Positions 1-6,111 of a stretch of 11,134 nt of DNA are shown piece by piece. Position 1 is the first letter of the stretch; each line of letters opens with the position of its first letter. Under the pieces are notes generated by a model. It was not told the origin of the DNA, did no database searches, and saw only the letters and a program-made list of their open reading frames with translations. This DNA is from CAZIRO01 sp964541595. Lineage in GTDB: Bacteria > Acidobacteriota > HRBIN11. A program made the position numbers and the translations under genes. The stretch is taken from positions 1-11,134 of the forward strand of contig CAZIRO010000092.1 in assembly GCA_964541595.1 (NCBI GenBank). The letters are read 5' to 3'.

Positions 1-2
1 CG

Positions 3-191
3 ATGGCGATCGCACTCGGGTTCGGTTTGCTCTTTGCCACCCTGCTGACTCTGTTCCTCATCCCCTCGCTGTATCTCATCCTGGACGATATGCACAATGT
101 GCTGCGACGGGTCGGGAGGATGGTGCGCCGCCGTCCCGAAGCGGTTCCGGAAGAGAAACCCGCTGTCATTGTCACGTCCGTGCGGGAATGA
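3..191 (+). CDS. RND-family efflux permease, C-terminal end (partial)
   Basis: Only the last 62 residues are in the window; the reading frame is open to the left edge, so the ATG at position 3 is internal. RND pumps (AcrB/CzcA/HAE-1 type) export drugs, metals or other small molecules from the inner membrane or periplasm using the proton gradient. What is visible is the typical last transmembrane helix, beginning MAIALGFGLLFATLLTLFLI and followed by PSLYLI, then a short charged cytoplasmic tail rich in Arg and Glu. The G-F-G-L-x-F-A-T-L-L-T-L-F-L-I-P-x-L-Y pattern is the usual C-terminal signature of this superfamily. The substrate class (drug or metal) cannot be judged from this end. The stop lies 76 bp before the likely start of the thermonuclease gene on the same strand, so co-transcription is possible. 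Confidence 0.85.
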   Translation: MAIALGFGLLFATLLTLFLIPSLYLILDDMHNVLRRVGRMVRRRPEAVPEEKPAVIVTSVRE

Positions 192-267
192 GTCCGCTGA
201 AATCGGTCGTCTGCAGATCGACGTCGTGGTTCGCGGCGTCGGGATGGTTCGGAGAAACAGGGAAAAA

Positions 268-1017
268 GTGACGCACCGGCCACATCGTGACGTTATACCG
301 ATACCTTTTGTCATGCTGCGGTATCGCAGACGGTTTCGTGTGCGACGATTGCGGAAAAGCGGCTGGTTGTTGCTGGCCGTTGCGATCGCATACATGCTGT
401 TCCGAATCTGGGGACCGACTGCGGGATCTCCTGGCCGGAATCGTGTACCCGCGGTCGTCGATCGGAGCGAGCGGTTCTGTACCGTCGAGAAGGTACTGGA
501 CGGCGACAGCGTCGTGTGCGCGAATGGGAATACGGTCCGCTATGCCGGTATCGATACGCCGGAACCGTTGCATCTCTATGCCGAACGGGCACGGGCCACG
601 AACCGTCGATGGGTGTATCGGCGCACAATCCGTCTCCGGGTGGTCGACGTCGACCGGTATGGTCGACTCGTCGCCTTTGTCTACCGCACGGATTGGCCGC
701 CGCCGTCAATCAATGAGCGACTGTTATCCGAGGGACTGGCGTGGGTGTATTATTTTCCATCCGTACGCAGGTACTGGTCCCGGCTGGTGCGTATACAGCG
801 CGATGCCATGCGTGCCCGCAGGGGCATCTGGCGTGTGCTTTCTCGCAGGCCCGAACGGCTGATCGGTAATCGGCGGTCCCGACGGTTTCACACGGAACGG
901 TGCGGGTATGTCGTGCAAATTGCACCGGCGCATCGGGTGGTGTTTCTCTCGCGATGGGATGCGTTCTGGGCCGGATATGCACCGGCGCGTGAATGTGCCC
1001 AACCGGTCGGGGAATGA
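268..1017 (+). CDS. Membrane-anchored thermonuclease-like (SNase-fold) protein with C-terminal Ada-type metal-binding-like motif
   Basis: From a GTG start this is 249 residues. A basic N-terminus leads into one hydrophobic helix at about 33-48, a signal anchor or uncleaved signal, then an SNase domain at about 70-190. Residues matching the staphylococcal nuclease active site are present: V-R-Y-A-G-I-D-T-P-E gives R91, D96 and E99, and D-R-Y-G-R gives R133. V-L-D-G-D lies at 76-80. It probably cleaves nucleic acids outside the cytoplasm with Ca2+. The C-terminus (about 200-245) has F-H-x3-C, then G-Y-x-P-A-R-E-C, resembling the Ada-like zinc-binding tail of many SNase proteins; the usual C-x-x-C is reduced to one cysteine. 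GTG 268 was chosen because AGGG lies 5 nt upstream. ATG 244 and ATG 313 are in frame and lack a clear ribosome site. The frame is open further upstream but overlaps the RND gene there. Confidence 0.8.
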   Translation: MTHRPHRDVIPIPFVMLRYRRRFRVRRLRKSGWLLLAVAIAYMLFRIWGPTAGSPGRNRVPAVVDRSERFCTVEKVLDGDSVVCANGNTVRYAGIDTPEPLHLYAERARATNRRWVYRRTIRLRVVDVDRYGRLVAFVYRTDWPPPSINERLLSEGLAWVYYFPSVRRYWSRLVRIQRDAMRARRGIWRVLSRRPERLIGNRRSRRFHTERCGYVVQIAPAHRVVFLSRWDAFWAGYAPARECAQPVGE

Positions 1018-1095
1018 CCGTTCAGCGCAGAGGGGAACCCCGGAAAGACGACACAATGTAACCACCGAACACTGCGGATGGAACCGCTATCGGGG

Positions 1096-1120
1096 CGCGA
1101 GTGCTCTCGCGACTTTTCTT
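1096..1120 (+). terminator. Possible intrinsic terminator in the convergent gap
   Basis: CGCGAG-tgct-CTCGCG forms a perfect 6-bp GC-rich stem with a 4-nt loop, followed by ACTTTTCTT. It lies 79 bp after the thermonuclease stop, so it could end transcripts from the left. The U-tract is short and interrupted, so it would be weak. The opposite strand has no T-run after the stem, so it is not an obvious terminator for ino1. Nothing else is evident in the 1018-1162 gap. Confidence 0.4.
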
Positions 1121-1162
1121 CCGGTCACCGGGTCATTTCCCCGTCCGTCGCTGCATGCAACG

Positions 1163-2269
1163 TCACTTTCTCGTCACTTCCTGCAGGGAAGCCAGAAACG
1201 CCTCGATCCGGCGACGCGCCTCTTCATCGCGCATCTGACGGGGCGGATGTTTCATCGTATAGGCCGATATCTCGTACAACGGACCGGCCAGACCGCGCTC
1301 ACGTGCGAGTTTGCAATACCGGATCGCATCGATCACCACCCCGGCGCTGTTCGGGGAGTCCTGCACGGAGAGTCGCAGTTCCAGCGTGATGGGGAAGTTG
1401 GCAAATCCTCGACCCTCGATACGAATGAAGCAGACTTTTTCATCGTTCAGCCAGGGCACGTAATCGCTCGGGCCGATGTGCACGGTACCCCATCCCGTTG
1501 TATACGGGATCAGCGAGGTAACGGCTTCCGTTTTCGATACCTTTTTGGATTTCAAACGGGAACGTTCCAGCATGTTCAGAAAGTCCGTGTTTCCGTCCAC
1601 GTTCAACTGGTGCATGCCGTCAATACGTACACCCCGGTCGACGAGCATCTGTGTGATCGCACGATGCAGAATCGTGGCACCAAACTGGCTCTTGATGTCG
1701 TCGCCAATACACGGAATGCCCGCGGCTTCAAACCGTGCCGCCCATTCCGGGTGTGATACGATAAACACGGGAATACAGTTGATCAGCGACACGCCGGCTT
1801 CCAGGCAGGCATCGGCATAATACTCGGTCGCACGTTGGGATCCTACGGGGAGATAGTTGAGCAGGATTTCCGCACCGCTCTCGCGCAATACCCGTGCCAC
1901 ATCCACGGGCGGTTCGTCGGCAACGACGAACCGCCGCTCCGGCGGATAGTCTTTCATATGCGCGGCCACACCATCCAGTACCGGGCCCATGCGGACAATG
2001 ACCGGCCAGTCCGGCAGATCCGGACAGATCGGTCGAATACAGTTTGGGGGACTCAATATGGCTTCGCGCAGGGGTTGATTGACCTTGCGCGCGTCGATAT
2101 CAAACGCCGCCACGACTTCGATATCGGCAGGCGTGTATCCCCCCATTTCCCAGTGCATCAGGCCGATGGCTTCGGTGGGATCCCCCAGCCGCTTGTAAAA
2201 TTCGATACCCTGCAAAAGTGCTGCCGCGCAGTTGCCCACCCCGGCAATCGCTATACGTATGCTCCCCAT
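1163..2269 (-). CDS. ino1: Myo-inositol-1-phosphate synthase (inositol-3-phosphate synthase)
   Basis: This 368-residue cytosolic enzyme converts glucose 6-phosphate to 1L-myo-inositol 1-phosphate with NAD+ recycled in the active site. The product is the source of inositol for phosphatidylinositol lipids, inositol-phosphate compatible solutes or inositol thiols. The NAD site is seen as I-A-I-A-G-V-G-N-C-A near residues 6-15. Other family hallmarks follow in order: C-I-G-D-D-I-K-S-Q-F-G-A-T, L-N-V-D-G-N-T-D-F-L-N-M, K-K-V-S-K-T-E-A-V-T-S, H-I-G-P-S-D-Y-V and D-S-P-N-S-A-G-V-V-I-D-A. Length and motifs match the short mycobacterial-type Ino1 (about 367 residues) rather than the longer eukaryotic enzymes. 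The chosen ATG is preceded by GGAGGAGG; the longer frame, starting 12 codons upstream, has no support. The gene stands alone, convergent with the nuclease and divergent from the V4R-like gene. Confidence 0.95.
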   Translation of the reverse strand: MGSIRIAIAGVGNCAAALLQGIEFYKRLGDPTEAIGLMHWEMGGYTPADIEVVAAFDIDARKVNQPLREAILSPPNCIRPICPDLPDWPVIVRMGPVLDGVAAHMKDYPPERRFVVADEPPVDVARVLRESGAEILLNYLPVGSQRATEYYADACLEAGVSLINCIPVFIVSHPEWAARFEAAGIPCIGDDIKSQFGATILHRAITQMLVDRGVRIDGMHQLNVDGNTDFLNMLERSRLKSKKVSKTEAVTSLIPYTTGWGTVHIGPSDYVPWLNDEKVCFIRIEGRGFANFPITLELRLSVQDSPNSAGVVIDAIRYCKLARERGLAGPLYEISAYTMKHPPRQMRDEEARRRIEAFLASLQEVTRK

Positions 2270-2272
2270 GCG

Positions 2273-2280
2273 CCTCCTCC
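2273..2280 (-). promoter_or_regulatory. Strong ribosome binding site of ino1
   Basis: On the minus strand the bases before the ATG at 2269 read GGAGGAGG-CGC-ATG. The upstream GGAGG core is 6 nt from the start, which fixes MGSIRIAIAG as the N-terminus. Confidence 0.8.
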
Positions 2281-2340
2281 CTACGCAGATTACCGCGGCG
2301 TTCACATAATCGTCAAACGCGCTCTCGACCTGCTTGGGTC

Positions 2341-2352
2341 ACTGTAAACAGT
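2341..2352. other. Short inverted repeat, ACTGT-AA-ACAGT
   Basis: This perfect 5-bp inverted repeat with a 2-nt centre lies between the divergent ino1 and V4R-like genes. Its centre is 35 bp from that of the longer palindrome at 2374-2389. It could be an operator half of a divergent control region, or a chance match. Confidence 0.3.
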
Positions 2353-2373
2353 CCATGGGTTCAGATCAGGTGG

Positions 2374-2389
2374 TTCGGGAGGTCCCGAA
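2374..2389. promoter_or_regulatory. 16-bp palindrome TTCGGGA-GG-TCCCGAA (operator or leader hairpin)
   Basis: The perfect 7-bp arms around a GG centre form the most symmetrical site in the divergent intergenic region. As DNA it could bind a dimeric regulator between ino1 and the V4R-like gene. As RNA on the minus strand it would fold into a 6-bp stem with a 4-nt loop in the ino1 leader, if transcription starts near 2400. No T-run follows in either direction, so it is not an intrinsic terminator. Confidence 0.4.
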
Positions 2390-2406
2390 AAGCAATAGCG
2401 TGTTTT

Positions 2407-2435
2407 ATCCTACTATGAAATGCATCTTGGATCAA
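2407..2435 (-). promoter_or_regulatory. Possible ino1 promoter
   Basis: On the minus strand, TTGATC (2430-2435) is followed by 17 bp and then TAGGAT (2407-2412), each 4 of 6 to the sigma70 consensus. The start would be near 2400, giving an ino1 leader of about 130 nt that contains both palindromes. A closer alternative, TTGACG (2311-2316) with TAATCT (2287-2292), would start inside the ribosome site and is less likely. Confidence 0.3.
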
Positions 2436-2456
2436 ATTGACCCTGAGGATTACTAT
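2427..2456 (+). promoter_or_regulatory. Possible promoter of the V4R-like/hflX/TPR-SLH cluster
   Basis: TTGGAT (2427-2432), an 18-bp spacer and TACTAT (2451-2456) make a moderate sigma70-like promoter, each box matching 4 of 6. A second -10-like TATAAA overlaps at 2454-2459. It overlaps the proposed ino1 promoter on the other strand by 9 bp, so the two directions could compete for RNA polymerase. Confidence 0.35.
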
Positions 2457-2485
2457 AAAGGAGGAGCAAGAAGTAGAGAAATCCG

Positions 2486-3178
2486 ATGTGCATCCATCCG
2501 TGCCTTCGGATGGTGTTTGTCGATACGGGACCCGGTGGGATGGACAACACGATGCATGGGTTACGGTCCATGTCGGTCTCCGCACGGCGGTACTGGGAGA
2601 TGTCCGATCAGTTGCTGGTCCGCGGGTGGGTGCTCGTCTCGCGACTGGCATTCGTCCGGGCACGCTGGGGAGATACGGCCGTTGAGGAAATCCTCGCACG
2701 GCTGTCTCCCCAGGATCGGGCCGTCTGGACGCAGGTGGACATCAATGAGTGGTACGAACTGCGCATGATCGAGCGGTTCGAAAAACAGGTGGTGCGTTAC
2801 AGCGGTGAGGACGAACTTCGGTTGTATGAACAGATGGGCGAGTTTTCCGCCGATCGGGCCTTTGATCCGGATACGGGACACTATCGGCGGTTTCTCGGCA
2901 AGCCCCCGGAACTGTTTTTAAAACTGGCAGCGGCCTGGCAGAACGAATACTACAGCACGGGATTGACAGAGTACTATCCGACCGGCGTGACGTCCTGTAT
3001 GATTCGTACCCGATATATTCCGTATACCACACGGAGTAATTGCCGCAGCAATCTCGGTTTCTTCCGGCGATCGATTGAGATTTTAAACGGTCGGAACGTA
3101 CGGGCGGAGGAGCGGCGCTGTTTGCTCGACGGAGACGCATGGTGTGAATTTCACTTCCAATGGGAGTATCCGGAATGA
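2486..3178 (+). CDS. V4R / heme-NO-binding-like ligand-domain protein (DUF2378/TIGR02265-like)
   Basis: The predicted protein has 230 residues, is soluble, and has no membrane segment. From about residue 43 it follows the pattern I associate with myxobacterial DUF2378/TIGR02265 proteins, relatives of V4R and heme-NO-binding sensor domains. It has V-R-G-W-V-x3-R-L-A-F-V-R-x-R-W-G, then E-E-I-L-A-R-L-S-P-Q-D-R, an N-E-W-Y motif, and the V4R-type ending G-D-A-W-C-E-F-H-F-Q-W (216-226). Such domains bind small ligands; the ligand here is unknown and no fused output domain is seen. Cys171, Cys186, Cys212 and Cys220 are present. The start is uncertain: ATG 2486 is the first after an in-frame TAG (2474-2476), while ATG 2510, 2540, 2552 and 2570 keep the whole domain. 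Its stop overlaps the hflX start as ATGA, so it should be translated with hflX. The family call rests on remembered motifs. Confidence 0.65.
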   Translation: MCIHPCLRMVFVDTGPGGMDNTMHGLRSMSVSARRYWEMSDQLLVRGWVLVSRLAFVRARWGDTAVEEILARLSPQDRAVWTQVDINEWYELRMIERFEKQVVRYSGEDELRLYEQMGEFSADRAFDPDTGHYRRFLGKPPELFLKLAAAWQNEYYSTGLTEYYPTGVTSCMIRTRYIPYTTRSNCRSNLGFFRRSIEILNGRNVRAEERRCLLDGDAWCEFHFQWEYPE

Positions 3179-4518
3179 CCGGCAAGGCGACCTGGACGCG
3201 TCCGAAGGCGATCGTGGTGGGGCTGTTCCGGGATCCGCAGAAGATGTGGGAAATGCAGGAAGATCTGGCAGAACTGCGTCGACTGGTTGAAGATGCGGGT
3301 GCTGAAGTCGTGGCCGTGGTGACCCAGCATCGACGCGCGCCGCATCCCGGTTTCTACGTGGGCAAGGGAAAGGCCCGGGAAATCGCGTCTCTCGTTCGTG
3401 AGACCGGCGCCGAGATGGTCGTGTTTGACGATTCACTGCGTCCGGTGCAGGTGAAACACCTGGAAGATACGATCGGGGTCAAGATCCTGGATCGGGTCCA
3501 GCTCATTCTGGACATTTTTGCCCGCCGTGCCCGCACCCGTGAGGGCCAGCTGCAGGTTGAACTTGCCCAGTTGCAGTATCTGTTGCCTCGACTGACCGGG
3601 CGGGGAATCGAACTCTCGCGGTTGGGGGGTGGGATCGGCACCCGTGGTCCGGGGGAAACCCTGCTTGAAATGAAACAGCGCCGGATCCGCGATCGGATCC
3701 GCCATATCCGGGAAGAACTGCGCCGAATTGCGGCCCATCATGCGCATCTGCACCGGGAACGCCGCGAAAAGTCCATTCCGGTATTCGCCCTGGTGGGCTA
3801 TACGAATGCTGGAAAGTCTACGCTGTTCAATCGCCTGACCGGTGCCGGAGTCCACGCCCAGGATCAGTTGTTCACCACGCTGGAACCCAGGGTGCGCAAA
3901 GTCCAGCTCGGCGATCTCGGGATGGTGCTCGTCAGTGATACAGTCGGGTTCATTCGGAAACTGCCCCCCTGGCTCGTTGCAGCCTTTCGCGCAACGCTGG
4001 ATGAAGTATACGAGAGTGATGCCCTGATACATGTCATCGATATCACTTCGTCCCGGATGCAGACAGAAATCGCAACGGTTGAACGCATTTTGAAGGGTAT
4101 GCGTGTACATGAAAAACCAATTCTGCGGGTATTCAATAAGATCGATCTCCTGGACCGTGCGGACCCGCTGCTGGAGGTCCGGGTACGGAACCCGGAAGCA
4201 ATATTCGTTTCCGCACGAACCGGTGAAGGCATCGAGACGTTGCTGTTTGCCATGGAAGACGTCCTGCACCGTGCCATCCGTGCGGATTCGGCCAAACACT
4301 GGCAACGGGCGGAGTTTTACATCCCGTATCCGGACATGGCGAAAGTGCAGTGGTTCTATCGGGTGGGCCGCATTTTGCATCGTGAAGACCGGGATGGCGG
4401 TGTATACATCGTGGCCGAGGTACCGCAATGGTTGATCGGGCGAATGCAGGCGTATCGCGTGGTCTCGGAAGTGACGCCCGCTCCCGCATCGTCCGCAGCG
4501 TCATCGCGCTCCTCCTGA
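3175..4518 (+). CDS. hflX: GTPase HflX (ribosome-splitting / ribosome-rescue factor)
   Basis: This 447-residue HflX-family GTPase binds the 50S subunit and, in characterised bacteria, splits stalled ribosomes under heat or other stress. The N-terminal domain (about 10-145) contains F-Y-V-G-K-G-K and R-x-Q-L-I-L-D-I-F-A-R-R-A-R-T-R-E-G. The glycine-rich HflX signature L-S-R-L-G-G-G-I-G-T-R-G-P-G-E starts at 147. The G motifs are all intact: G1 GYTNAGKST (208-216), G3 DTVGF (255-259), G4 NKID (321-324) and G5 SAR (346-348). ATG 3175 was chosen because it forms the ATGA overlap with the upstream stop and has GGGAG 8 nt ahead; ATG 3160 is also in frame, with no ribosome site noted. The last 15 or so residues are a Ser/Ala/Pro-rich low-complexity tail, which shares DNA with the next gene. 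Confidence 0.95.
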   Translation: MTGKATWTRPKAIVVGLFRDPQKMWEMQEDLAELRRLVEDAGAEVVAVVTQHRRAPHPGFYVGKGKAREIASLVRETGAEMVVFDDSLRPVQVKHLEDTIGVKILDRVQLILDIFARRARTREGQLQVELAQLQYLLPRLTGRGIELSRLGGGIGTRGPGETLLEMKQRRIRDRIRHIREELRRIAAHHAHLHRERREKSIPVFALVGYTNAGKSTLFNRLTGAGVHAQDQLFTTLEPRVRKVQLGDLGMVLVSDTVGFIRKLPPWLVAAFRATLDEVYESDALIHVIDITSSRMQTEIATVERILKGMRVHEKPILRVFNKIDLLDRADPLLEVRVRNPEAIFVSARTGEGIETLLFAMEDVLHRAIRADSAKHWQRAEFYIPYPDMAKVQWFYRVGRILHREDRDGGVYIVAEVPQWLIGRMQAYRVVSEVTPAPASSAASSRSS

Positions 4519-5855
4519 GCGTGGGACTGGGGGGACTGTGGCTGGCCTGTCCGAAACCGACCGTTCAGCCGGTACCGGATTATGTGCCGCCTCCAGATGC
4601 ATGGTCCCGTCTGCCGGAACCCCGCGCATCGGCGACGTTGCTCTCCGCGTGGACAGCGTTGCAACAGGGCAATTATGCGCGTGTCCGGCGGGCCATACGT
4701 ACCCTGCGGACGCAGTACCCGGATTGGGATGTGCCCGATGCCATGACCGGGTGGTCAATGTTGATGCAACATCAATCCGAACAGGCGGCCCGTCACTTTC
4801 AAACGGCGCTGCAGAAGAATCCGCAAAATCTCGGTGCGTTACTGGGTATGATGATGGTGTATGAGATGCGCCAGGACTGGGTCGCGGCGGTGGAGTACGG
4901 GGACCTCATTCAGTCCTACGCACCGGAGTGGTTTCGTCGGGACCGTGCCGCGCAGTCACCCGAGATCGCCGCCCTGCAGGAACACGTTGCCTGGATCCGG
5001 ATGCAGGCCCTGGAACAGATGATCCGCCGGGCCCGGCGTTACCGGCATCAGGGCGATGCACAACGGGCGGCGTACTGGTACCGTCAGGCGATCGCCCGCA
5101 GCCCCACGCATATCGACCTGTTGCTCGAGTTTGCGGATTGGCTCGTTTCGCTGGACCGTACGAAAGACGCCATTGCCTATTATCAGATGGCATACAATCA
5201 TCATCCCGAGAGCGTGCGGGTCGCCGAGCGGCTTGCACGCGCACTCGTGGATACGGCACAGTGGACACAGGCGCTGCCCCTGCTGGAACGATTGCGTACG
5301 ATGCAACCGAACCGTCAGGAGTGGCGGGACCTGGTCACCCGTGCACGGTTGGAGATGCAGAAATCCGCCGTTGCCACGGAGTATACCCGCATCCGTGAAA
5401 CTCCCTATATCACCCGCGGACAGGTGGCGGCCATTCTGTGTCTGGAAATCCCGGCGATCGCGGAGATGGAACCTCCGGGTCCGCCCGTGATCATTCTGGA
5501 TACGCAGCAACATTGGGCACGCACGTATATCCAGAAGGTCGTGCGTATCGGGTTCATGCGGGTGTACGAGAACCATACGTTCCAACCAGACCGCCCGGTC
5601 AGCCGTGGAGAGTTCGCCGGTATCCTGTACCGCGTCCTGCGTCATTTCGGTGCAGACGCAATGGTCCGGGTTCCGGAAGATTTCCATATTGCCGACGTTT
5701 CTCCGGTCCATCGATACTATCGCCAGATCCGGATCGTCGTTGCGCTCGGGCTGTTGCGCCTGCGTCCCGGCCAGCGGTTCGGCGCGGGGGAACGCGTGTC
5801 GGGTGCCGATGCCCTGCACGCCGTGCAGGCGTTGCGCAACCTGCTGGGCAGGTGA
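4428..5855 (+). CDS. Exported TPR protein with C-terminal SLH repeats (probable lipoprotein)
   Basis: The predicted protein has 475 residues. A basic N-terminus is followed by a hydrophobic stretch at 22-40 ending L-W-L-A-C, so Cys41 may be lipidated, although Trp at -3 is unusual for a lipobox. A Pro-rich linker leads to helical TPR-like repeats at about 68-165 and 190-312, with pairs such as A-A-R-H-F-Q-T-A-L-Q-K-N-P and A-A-Y-W-Y-R-Q-A-I-A-R-S-P. The C-terminal part has SLH-type repeats: a partial one with I-T-R-G-Q-V-A-A-I-L (328-337), then about 356-405 (F-Q-P-D-R-P-V-S-R-G-E-F-A) and 420-473. SLH repeats bind pyruvylated or other peptidoglycan-linked polymers; TPRs bind proteins. A scaffold tying envelope complexes to the wall is inferred. 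The start has GAGG 7 nt upstream and overlaps hflX by 91 nt; no later in-frame start leaves a usable signal segment. Confidence 0.8.
   Translation: MVDRANAGVSRGLGSDARSRIVRSVIALLLSVGLGGLWLACPKPTVQPVPDYVPPPDAWSRLPEPRASATLLSAWTALQQGNYARVRRAIRTLRTQYPDWDVPDAMTGWSMLMQHQSEQAARHFQTALQKNPQNLGALLGMMMVYEMRQDWVAAVEYGDLIQSYAPEWFRRDRAAQSPEIAALQEHVAWIRMQALEQMIRRARRYRHQGDAQRAAYWYRQAIARSPTHIDLLLEFADWLVSLDRTKDAIAYYQMAYNHHPESVRVAERLARALVDTAQWTQALPLLERLRTMQPNRQEWRDLVTRARLEMQKSAVATEYTRIRETPYITRGQVAAILCLEIPAIAEMEPPGPPVIILDTQQHWARTYIQKVVRIGFMRVYENHTFQPDRPVSRGEFAGILYRVLRHFGADAMVRVPEDFHIADVSPVHRYYRQIRIVVALGLLRLRPGQRFGAGERVSGADALHAVQALRNLLGR
5813..5852 (+). other. Run of three hairpin-forming palindromes at the 3' end of the TPR/SLH gene
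   Basis: CCTGCAC-gcc-GTGCAGG (5813-5829), the 10-bp palindrome GTTGCGCAAC (5831-5840) and CCTGC-tgg-GCAGG (5840-5852) sit back to back just before the TGA. No T-run follows, so this is not a canonical intrinsic terminator. It may stabilise or pause the end of the cluster mRNA. Confidence 0.35.
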
Positions 5856-5921
5856 TTGGGTCAGGAAGTGGGACAGGGGAATGTCTCAATGGACCACACG
5901 ATATATGCAGGATCATTTCAC

Positions 5922-5955
5922 CACGGAGACACGGAGTCCACGGAGATAGCACGGA
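5922..5955. repeat. CACGGAG short repeat cluster
   Basis: CACGGAG occurs at 5922-5928, 5930-5936 and 5939-5945, with a truncated CACGGA at 5950-5955; starts are 8, 9 and 11 bp apart. From memory, similar strings (CACCACGGAGACACGGAG) recur between genes in many unrelated environmental genomes. It starts 66 bp after the TPR/SLH gene and is non-coding. Confidence 0.6.
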
Positions 5956-5972
5956 ATGCAATATACCCCTTT

Positions 5973-6111
5973 GACCGGTGACCGGCGACGGAAGACAGAA
6001 CTGAAATCATGACAGCCAAACAGCCAGTAGGACATCGTGGGTGCCCATTCGGCCATGCGATGTCCCCGTTCCATGGGATGGGTGTCCCCTGTCTTCCGTC
6101 TCCCGTCCCGG
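5973..6111. repeat. Imperfect inverted-repeat element built from 7-bp GAC/GTC units
   Basis: The left arm (5973-6000) reads as four 7-bp units, GACCGGT, GACCGGC, GACGGAA and GACAGAA. The right arm (6084-6111) reads GTCCCCT, GTCTTCC, GTCTCCC and GTCCCGG. The arms share a perfect 12-bp inverted repeat: GACGGAAGACAG at 5987-5998 and CTGTCTTCCGTC at 6089-6100. Between them, GGACATCG (6030-6037) pairs with CGATGTCC (6058-6065). The stretch could fold into a long cruciform or RNA hairpin. No coding potential or transposase is present, so it may be a non-autonomous repeat element. Confidence 0.5.

Noticed and set aside
97..267. Longer N-terminus for the thermonuclease protein
   Set aside because: A start at 97 would overlap the RND gene by 95 bp, and the added residues look like a shadow of that gene. 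ATG 244 cannot be excluded.
908..1756. 282-codon plus-strand frame spanning the convergent gap
   Set aside because: It covers the end of the nuclease gene and the antisense of ino1, both of which have strong family motifs in other frames.
2287..2316. ino1 promoter TTGACG-18-TAATCT close to the gene
   Set aside because: The -10 box matches only 3 of 6 and the start would fall within the ribosome binding site.
2437..2685. 82-codon plus-strand frame from TTG
   Set aside because: It runs out of frame through the V4R-like gene, reads its ribosome-site-like sequence as codons, and shows no family motif.
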